A stretch of DNA of 34,432 nucleotides, from positions 16,825 to 51,256 of the forward strand of contig DYMG01000009.1 in NCBI GenBank assembly GCA_020721655.1. The letters are read 5' to 3'. How positions within the stretch are numbered: the stretch's first letter is position 1; the number at the start of each line of letters is the position of its first letter. The translations under genes were made by a program, and so were the position numbers. The notes under the pieces were generated by a model, which saw only the letters and a program-made list of their open reading frames with translations, ran no database searches and had not been told where the DNA came from. This DNA comes from Paludibacter propionicigenes. GTDB lineage: Bacteria; Bacteroidota; Bacteroidia; Bacteroidales; JAFGXI01. Positions 1-7,300 of this stretch are shown one piece after another.

Positions 1-62
1 GCTACTATAAAAACAATAAATAGCTGTTTCATAATTGGTTAAGTTTAAGTTTAAGGTTGAGT

Positions 63-1442
63 TTATAATAATTCTTCTATTTTTTTAGGTGAAATAGGGA
101 TTCTTTTTCCTATAATTTCGCAAGCGTTTTCGGTAACAATAATATCGTCTTCGAGTCTAATTCCACCAAAATTTAGATATTTCTCAACTTTATTGAAATT
201 AATATAATCGTTATTTATTTTTTCTTTTTTCCATTTTTCTATTAAATCTGGAATAAAATATATACCCGGCTCAACGGTAAGAACAAAGCCTTTTTTAAGT
301 TGTTTTGCAAGTCTTAAATATGCAGTTCCAAATTGGTCAACTCGGCTAATTGTTTCGTCGTATCCAACATAATTTTCGCCATAATTTTCCATATCGTGAA
401 CGTCTAAACCCATCATGTGTCCCAAACCGTGTGGAAAAAACATTGCATGTGCTCCATTTTTAATGGCATCGTCAACATTGCCTTTCATTAAGCCCAAATC
501 TTTTAAGCCTTGTGTTATTATTTTTGCTGCGTTTAAGTGAACATCTTTATAATAAATATCTGGTTTACACATTTTTATAGATTCATTTGTTGCTTTTCTA
601 ACAATTTCGTAAATTTCTAATTGTTTTTGTGTAAAACCTCCAATTGGGGTAATTCTGGTATTATCTGAACAATAGTTCATATTTGTTTCTGCACCAGCAT
701 CGGTAAGCATTAGCCTACCTTTTTTAAGCAATTTGTTATGATTATGGTTGTGGAGTGTTTCTCCATTTTGCGATAGTATTACCGGAAATGAAATACCCCA
801 ACCTTTTGATAGTGCAATTCCTTCAATTGTTCCGGCAATTTTTTGTTCCAAAACGCCTTCACGAGCCATTTTCATAGCAGTTGTGTGCATTTCGTATCCT
901 ATTTTTGCGGCTTTTAATAGTTCTTGAAACTCGTATTCGTCTTTTATTTCGCGTAAACTAACTAATGCTTTTATTAGTTCAACCGACGAGTTGTCTTTTA
1001 TTTCGGAATAGTTTAATCCAATAATTTCTGAAAGCAATATTTTATGATCTTGTCGATATGGTGGTAAAAAATGAATTTTTTGACCTTTTTGCTGAGCTTT
1101 TTTCACAAAACCAAATACGTTATCGAAAATATCGGTATTTTCAACTCCTACTTCTTTTGCTTTTTCGCTCAAAGGTATTTGTTTTCCCATCCAAATAATA
1201 TCTTCAATATCAACATCATTACCAAAAATATATTCTTTGTTATTATCAACATCAATAACTCCTACTAAATTTTGAATGTTTAGCCCAAACAAATATAAAA
1301 ATGTACTATCCTGTCTAAAATTGTATGTATTTGATGGATAACTCATTGAAGAGTCCGAATTCCCGGTTATTAATATTATTCCGGTATTAATTTTATTTTT
1401 TAATTGTGCACGTCTTGCCAAATAAACTGTACTTTCAAACAT
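63..1442 (-). CDS. pepP: Xaa-Pro aminopeptidase (aminopeptidase P, M24B family)
   Basis: Cytoplasmic metallopeptidase that removes an N-terminal residue preceding proline. The 459 aa protein has the two-part M24B layout: an N-terminal creatinase-like domain (about residues 1-170) and a C-terminal 'pita-bread' catalytic domain. All five expected metal ligands are visible: Asp248 (TDAGAE), Asp260 (YCSDNTR), His342 (HGLGH, followed by GLDVHD), Glu391 (VEPGIYF) and Glu431 (IRLEDD). Length matches the roughly 440-460 aa of bacterial PepP. No signal peptide is seen. It is transcribed away from the receiver gene at 1594, and the 151 bp between them is very AT-rich with no clear TAnnTTTG box on this strand. 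No terminator is visible in the 62 bases left after its stop. Family assignment is firm; substrate range is inferred. Confidence 0.95.
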   Translation of the reverse strand: MFESTVYLARRAQLKNKINTGIILITGNSDSSMSYPSNTYNFRQDSTFLYLFGLNIQNLVGVIDVDNNKEYIFGNDVDIEDIIWMGKQIPLSEKAKEVGVENTDIFDNVFGFVKKAQQKGQKIHFLPPYRQDHKILLSEIIGLNYSEIKDNSSVELIKALVSLREIKDEYEFQELLKAAKIGYEMHTTAMKMAREGVLEQKIAGTIEGIALSKGWGISFPVILSQNGETLHNHNHNKLLKKGRLMLTDAGAETNMNYCSDNTRITPIGGFTQKQLEIYEIVRKATNESIKMCKPDIYYKDVHLNAAKIITQGLKDLGLMKGNVDDAIKNGAHAMFFPHGLGHMMGLDVHDMENYGENYVGYDETISRVDQFGTAYLRLAKQLKKGFVLTVEPGIYFIPDLIEKWKKEKINNDYINFNKVEKYLNFGGIRLEDDIIVTENACEIIGKRIPISPKKIEELL

Positions 1443-1593
1443 TATTTTAAGTTTTAATATTTTTGTAATATTAATTATTTTTTACTTAATTATGTATTTA
1501 ATAATCTTAAATTTTTAGAATTAATAATATTTTTTTGCAAATAATTTTTGTAAACTAATTAATTTAAGTAAATTAGCTAAAAATTAGAAAGCA

Positions 1594-1971
1594 TTGACTC
1601 AAAATATTAAGCATAAAATTTTAGTAGTAGAAAACGACAACACAAGTTTTATTTATTATAGAGAAGTTTTGTCGGCTCTTGGGTTTACTGTTTTATGGGC
1701 TAATAATGGCAAACAAGGTGTAGATATTTTTCAAGCAGAGCCAGATATTAATCTCGTAATTATGGATATTGAAATGCCTATTATGAATGGCTATGAAGCA
1801 TCAGAAATAATTAAAAAACAGTCGCCACAAACCCCTATTATTGTTATTTCTGCTTACGCTATGAAAAGTGTAAAAGAAAAAGTTCTTGCACTTAATTGCG
1901 ATTTGTTTCTTACAAAACCTATACGTGCATTAGATTTAACCAACAATGTTCTAAAATTACTAAATAAATAA
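1594..1971 (+). CDS. Orphan response-regulator receiver (CheY-like) protein
   Basis: A 125 aa protein made only of a receiver domain, with no output domain. The acidic pocket (Glu13/Asp15 in VVENDN), the phospho-acceptor Asp58 (VIMDIEMP), a switch Ser in VISAYA and the conserved Lys108 (LTKPI) are all present, so it should be phosphorylatable. The start used is TTG (1594-1596); no ATG or GTG start fits the conserved N-terminal strand, making this the best start though an unusual one. Single-domain receivers of this type act as phosphorelay intermediates or as protein-binding switches. No kinase is adjacent; the nearest is the hybrid kinase at 17379, and a link is speculative. It lies 62 bp upstream of the TonB-like gene on the same strand and may be co-transcribed with it. 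Confidence 0.88.
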   Translation: MTQNIKHKILVVENDNTSFIYYREVLSALGFTVLWANNGKQGVDIFQAEPDINLVIMDIEMPIMNGYEASEIIKKQSPQTPIIVISAYAMKSVKEKVLALNCDLFLTKPIRALDLTNNVLKLLNK

Positions 1972-2033
1972 TTGTTTCAGTAATTCATTTTTTAATTCTA
2001 ATTATTCTATTTTTGTTAGCACTTATTAAATAA

Positions 2034-2765
2034 ATGAAAAGAATAATTTCAATATTAAACAACAATAAAAAGAGTATTTTTATTTCTTTAGTAGTTTATA
2101 TTTCATTTTTTTTATTACTTATTGTTTTTGAGATTAGTTCGCCAAAAATTGAAGTTTACGAAGGTTTTTTAGTCGATTTTGAAGATGAGGAAAAAATTGA
2201 GCTTCCAAAAATTGAAGAAACTCAAAATGAAGAATTAATTGACGATAATAGATTAAATGTTGCAGTTAATGAGGCTCTAAAATCCAACCCAACAAGCAAT
2301 CCATACGATTTTTACAATATGGAAGAACAATCTGATAAATATAAAAATGAGCTTATCAAAAACTCATTATCTGAACAAGAATATAGCGATTATATAAACA
2401 AAAACTACGAATATAACGAAAAAGAGATTGTAGAAGAGAAAAAAATAGAGCAAAAAAAAGTTGAACCCCCAAATAAAAATGCAAACTACCAAGGGGCTAC
2501 ATACATAAAATACAATTTAAAAGACCGACACGATACAAAACTTATTGTACCTACATATAAATGTGAAGGTTACGGAAAAGTTATTGTTAAAATTGTGGTA
2601 AATAAACTGGGTAAAGTAATAAATGCCGAAATAATAAGTGCCGACAATAATAGTTGTTTAAAAGAAACTGCTTTAAATTCTGCATTAAATACCCTTTTCG
2701 ATAAAAACATTAACGCCCCCGAAAAACAGACAGGTACTATATCTTACACTTTTATGCAACAATAG
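2034..2765 (+). CDS. TonB-like energy transducer protein
   Basis: A 243 aa protein with a short cytoplasmic N-terminus, one membrane segment (about residues 16-35), a long charged Glu/Lys/Asn-rich periplasmic spacer (about 45-160) and a C-terminal TonB-type domain. The C-terminal part carries the family pattern GYGKVIVKIVVNKLGKVINA followed by the alternating strand/helix region that ends the protein. By family knowledge it would couple inner-membrane proton-motive force to outer-membrane TonB-dependent receptors, or act as a structural relative of TonB. The spacer is less proline-rich than in classical TonB. No exbB/exbD lies nearby. It stops with TAG and follows the receiver gene closely. 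Confidence 0.75.
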   Translation: MKRIISILNNNKKSIFISLVVYISFFLLLIVFEISSPKIEVYEGFLVDFEDEEKIELPKIEETQNEELIDDNRLNVAVNEALKSNPTSNPYDFYNMEEQSDKYKNELIKNSLSEQEYSDYINKNYEYNEKEIVEEKKIEQKKVEPPNKNANYQGATYIKYNLKDRHDTKLIVPTYKCEGYGKVIVKIVVNKLGKVINAEIISADNNSCLKETALNSALNTLFDKNINAPEKQTGTISYTFMQQ

Positions 2766-2890
2766 TTTATGTGTTGAAGGCGAAAAATTTCACTCTAATT
2801 TCGAAAACCGTGAAAAATTAAAAATATGTTAAATTTTACCTTTTTTTTAAAAATTTAATATGTATAAGTCTTTTTTTTAAATTTAATTTA

Positions 2891-2898
2891 TAACTTTG
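2891..2898 (+). promoter_or_regulatory. Bacteroidota-type -7 box for the DUF1573 gene
   Basis: TAACTTTG matches the TAnnTTTG consensus exactly and lies 20 bp before the ATG at 2919, implying a 5' leader of only about 15 nt. No clear -33 TTTG is visible in the T/A-rich upstream sequence. Confidence 0.5.
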
Positions 2899-2918
2899 GA
2901 GTAACAAAAAATTTAACA

Positions 2919-4106
2919 ATGAATAAAGTATTTATTATATTATTAGCATTCGTATTGTTTAGTATAAATGCTAATTCACAGCAAAAAAATGCAGCCATTT
3001 CATTTTCAAAAACGGAGTTTAATTTTGGAACAGTTAAAGAAGAAAATGGCAATGTTGAAATTAAATTTGAGTTTTCTAATATTGGTGCTGAAAACTTAAT
3101 AATTAACAATGTAAAAGGCGATGTTGCTATTAGCATTACAGATTGGACAAAAACAGAGATAGCACCAGGAGCCAAAGGCTTAATTATAACAAGTTTCAAC
3201 CCACAAAGAAATACTGGGAGAATAAGTAAAAGTATTACTGTTTTTTCAAACTCAAACCCATCAGTAATAATATTAAAGGTTACAGGAACGGTAATACCAA
3301 AACCATTAACTATTGCAGATCAATATCCTAGAGCAATAGGAAGTTTAGGTTTAAGAGCAAAAAATAATTATTTTACTTTTGGAGCAATTACAAACAAACA
3401 AACAAAAACCGACACCTTAAAATTAGTAAACACCGGAACTGAAAAACTAAAAATATCGTTCAATAATGTACCTGCTTACCTAACACTTAAAGCCGACAAA
3501 GAAGTATTAAAAGCAAACGAAAAATGCAATGTTTTAATAACTTATTTTCCACAAAAAAATGTAACTACAGAAGGAAAGCAAATTTGGGGCGACCAAAATA
3601 TGAGGTTTAATTTAGTTATTAACGACGATTTGGTTGATGCTAATAGAAACTCAATTACAATTAGAGCTACTATAAATGAAGATTTTGAAAACTTATCGGA
3701 AGAAGAATTAGCAAAAGCACCAAAAATAGTTTTTGAGAATGAAGATTTTGATTTTGGTAGTGTAAAACAAGGAGAAGTGGTAACTCACGATTTTGTTTTC
3801 AAAAATAACGGCGATAACGATTTAGAAATTAGGCATGTAAAGGGCAGTTGAGGTTGCACAGCAGTCAGCAAAACTGATGGAGCCATAAAAAAAGGAGAAA
3901 GCGGTATTATTTCAGCAAGTTTTAATTCTGCCGGAAAAAGCAACAAACAACAAAAAACTATAACAGTTAATACAAACGACCCTAAAAGACAAACAATTAT
4001 TCTAAAAATATCGGGAAATGTAACTGTAGAGCCTGTAATTAAAGACGAACTTAAAAAAACAGAAGGAGCTACAGGTGCTCCTGAAAAAATAAACACAGTG
4101 CACTAA
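2919..4106 (+). CDS. Exported DUF1573 repeat protein with in-frame TGA (possible selenoprotein or broken gene)
   Basis: Codons 1-310 begin with a signal peptide (residues 1-20, ending near ANSQ) followed by three beta-sandwich DUF1573-like domains (about 22-122, 125-260, 267-end). Codon 311 (3849-3851) is TGA. The same frame then continues for 84 codons to TAA at 4104-4106, and the continuation is good family sequence: GCTAVSKTDG, then KKGESGIISASFN and TVNTNDPKRQTIILKISG. DUF1573 proteins usually read S-C-G-C-T here, so TGA replaces the first Cys. A strong terminator follows 24 bp after the TAA, so the full 395-codon unit looks like the original gene. Three readings remain: Sec insertion, a nonsense mutation leaving a 310 aa product at 3851, or a base error. 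Domain 1 lacks the Cys motif altogether. Function of the family is unknown; the location is periplasm or cell surface. Confidence 0.7.
3849..3884 (+). other. In-frame TGA with downstream stem-loop (weak SECIS candidate)
   Basis: Twelve nt after the TGA a 5-bp stem GTCAG (3864-3868) / CTGAT (3874-3878) closes a CAAAA loop. Outside it GGTT (3852-3855), directly after TGA, can pair with AGCC (3881-3884). The distance of about 17 nt from UGA to the loop fits the range known for bacterial SECIS elements. The stem is short, includes a G-T pair, and the loop lacks the G usually found near its 5' side, so this is weak evidence for Sec recoding. Confidence 0.25.
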
Positions 4107-4130
4107 AAAACTGTACATTAGAAAACTAAA

Positions 4131-4169
4131 ACAGAGGTTGTGTATTTTATACACAACCTCTGTTTTTTT
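4131..4169 (+). terminator. Rho-independent terminator after the DUF1573 gene
   Basis: A perfect 14-bp inverted repeat (arms 4131-4144 and 4150-4163, loop TTTTA) is followed by a T run. It sits 24 bp past the TAA at 4104-4106, which supports that stop, not the TGA at 3849, as the natural gene end. Confidence 0.9.
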
Positions 4170-4249
4170 GAGATATATTGGATTAAAATGACACAAAAAA
4201 ATATTACACAAATACAATTTACATGATAACCCAATTTTAGTATCTGTAA

Positions 4250-4267
4250 TAGCTTAACAATAAGCTA
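4250..4267. repeat. Inverted repeat upstream of the large surface protein
   Basis: TAGCTTA (4250-4256), spacer ACAA, TAAGCTA (4261-4267): a perfect 7-bp palindrome with no T run. It could be an operator or a minor RNA hairpin. The rest of the 4170-4380 gap is A/T-rich; TTTG (4285-4288) and TATTTTTT (4309-4316), 20 bp apart, make a weak promoter candidate for the gene at 4381. Confidence 0.4.
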
Positions 4268-4380
4268 GATTAAACAATTTTGTGTTTGCATAACATATAA
4301 ATTTATTGTATTTTTTTTTAATAATAGGCAACTAATTTATAAATTTGTCGTCATACACTAATAATTTTTAACACATATTT

Positions 4381-7300
4381 ATGAGACTTTTAATTTTTGC
4401 ACTTTTTTTAATTTCAACATTTGCAAATTCACAAACCAGTTGGACTAATAATTTCAACAAAGAGTTAAATTTTATCGAAAACAAAGGACAATTCGATGGG
4501 CGAAACTGGCAAAAATCATCTAAAATTGAATATGCAATAGACGCAAATACTTTTTATGTATTTTTCACAAAAGAAGGCTTAAGTTATCGGTTTGATAAAA
4601 TAATACGAAATCCGAACAGAGACAAATCGGTGACTGATAGTCCTAAAAGAACTAACATTAGCGAATTAGTTAATGTTTCGTGGCTTGGAGCAAACAAAAA
4701 TGTTGAAATAGTTGCCGAAAATTTAAACTCGGGAAATTATTACTCTTACGCCATCAAAAACTTTGAAACAAAAGAAGTTAGAAACGAAAACTACGTGAAT
4801 GGGTACAAAAAGCTAACTTACAAAAATCTATATAACAATATTGATGTAGAATACACAATTCATCCAAAAGAAGGAATAAAATACTCAATAATTTTGCATC
4901 CTGGAGCCGATATTTCTCAAATAAAAATGAAATACACCTCAAATCACACAAAAATAGGTTCAGAAAACATTACTTTTGGTTTAAATGAAATAGAAGAATT
5001 TACAATAAAAACATCGTTAGGTGAAATAACAGAACACAAACCTTTCACATTTTACAATAACACAAATTCTGAAATAAAATCCAAATTCAAATTTGAAAAC
5101 AACATATTATCATTCGACCTCGAAAATTACAATAAAACCAAAACCGTTGTTATAGACCCTTGGATAGTTTCCGCAAGCTTTAACTCATCTACAGCAGTGT
5201 GGGAAGTAGAAACTGATGGTTCTGGAAATGCTTATGTTATTGGAGGCGAAACCCCTATGAAATTACAAAAATACAATAGTGCAGGAACATTACAATGGAC
5301 ATACACAACTCCTTGGGATACAGCGTCTGTTTGGCTTGGTACTTTGGCTACCGATGCAGGAGGCACAAGTTTTATTACATCGGGAACAAAACCCGAAATG
5401 GAGAGAATAAGTTCTGCTGGAGCAATGGTATGGCATCATGGAGCTGGTTTATTTGATACAGATGAATATTGGTCCATAACATTTAACTGCGATAAAACAA
5501 AACTTATTGTTGGTGGTACTAGTGCACCAAATCCAATAGGAAATTATTATGCAACTATTTTTGATATTGATCCTGCAAATGGTAATCTTCTAGGTAATGT
5601 GACATTGGCAACAACTAATATTAGTGGTTTTTCAATTCCCCCAGTTACACCTGTTGAAGTAAGGTCTATTTCTTCTTCTGCCGATGCAAAATATATATTT
5701 TTAACTCATGAAGAAGTTGGAGCTATAAATCAAAATATTGGATCTTGTCCTTATGATGTGCCTGTTTTTCAGGTAAGTAATGATGCGGTTCTTGGTTACA
5801 AATGCGAAAATTATTTACCTGCAACTCAAAATGGAGGAGGTTTAAAAGCACTAATTGCAAACGACAATTTCTTCTACACACATACTGGCGATGAAATTCG
5901 CAAATGGGACTTAAATAATGGTGCATTACTAACAACTGTAGCTTTACCAGGTGGTAATTCTTCTTCTTCATTCGGAATAGTAGTTCATAATAGTGGTTTA
6001 GCAGTAGATGCCTCAGGAAATGTTTATGCTGGATCGGGAAATAAAGTTGTAAAATTTGATGCAAACCTAAACATACTACAACAAGCAAATACAACCTTTA
6101 CAGTTTACGATGTAAGTGTAAACAACAACGGAGAAGTAATTGCCTGCGGTGCCCAAGCCGATAACCAATCGACAAATAGAAATGGAAGAATTGAAGCAAT
6201 AAATATGAGTGCTGCTGCACAATTTACATTAGTTTGTTGCGATGTAAATATTTGTCCGGTTGACCCAGTTTGCGATGATGACGCCCCATTTAATATTGGA
6301 GTTTCAAGCCCAGGAGGAACATTTAGCGGACCCGGAATTACAGATGCAACAAATGGAACATTCAACCCTTCTATTGCAGGAGTTGGAACTCATACTATAA
6401 CATACACAAAACCTTGCGGAAGTGAAACAATTGAAATAATTGTTTCTGCTTGCGACCCTATTGAGGTTTGCACAGATGGCACAAATTATATAGCCTCTGG
6501 GGGTACAGGAACTCTTACTTGGTCCGATTGGGAAACTTTTAGCTATTCAATAGCCAATGAACAAGAATGTATTGATTGCCCTACAACAACCCCTCAATAT
6601 ATGCTTGGATTTTACACTGGCTGTAGCTCAAGCACTTGCTCTGGAACAGATTGGGTGCAAATAGGAACAGGTACAACACTAAACCCTTCGGTAATAAATT
6701 CTTGGCCAATTATGGTATCAGATGGCACAACTCAAGTTACCTATAATAATGCAACAGAAATACCATCTTGCTCGCCATGCACAGCACCAACACTTTCAGA
6801 AATACACGTAAATGTTACTTGTTCAGGTGGAAATGATGGCTCAATAAATTTAACAGTAACACCGGGTTCTGGAAGTTCATATACATATAATTGGAGTGGA
6901 CCATCAGGTTTTCACTCAACTTCAGAAGATGTTTCAACCCTAATTTCAGGCTCTTACTCTGTAACAGTTACCGATGCTGGTAATTCTGCTTGTACCGCTA
7001 CTCTAACAGTTACAATTAATAATGGAGCCACAACCGACAATGCATCATTTACATTTAATGATTATTGCTTTGGGACTACAAATTCAGCCACAATTACAGG
7101 AACAACAGGCGGAACATTCTCATTTAACCCAACACCAACAAATGGAGAAACAATAAACGCAACCACCGGTGCAATAACTGGAGGTATTGCCGGAAACACT
7201 TACACTATAGAATATACAACAGCCGGAACTTGTCCTGCAAGTTCAACACAAACAGTAACAGTCAACTCAAACCCAACACCAACAATAACTGGTTCGCTTA

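Noticed and set aside
2820-2870. A/T-only inverted repeat (TTAAATTTT ... AAAATTTAA) after the TonB-like gene.
   Set aside because: It has no G-C pairs and its T run lies in the loop, so it is not convincing as a terminator and is expected by chance in such AT-rich sequence.
3849-3851. TGA might be a normal sense codon (alternative genetic code) in this organism.
   Set aside because: No other recognised gene in the window has an in-frame TGA, and tryptophan and glycine are always encoded in the standard way. A genome-wide reassignment would show many in-frame TGAs. The TGA at 33953-33955 serves as a stop, although it is followed directly by TAA, so it is weak evidence by itself.
5723-6365. 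Open frames antisense to the giant surface protein.
   Set aside because: They have no family resemblance, low-complexity composition and no start context; they are by-products of the codon usage of the real gene.
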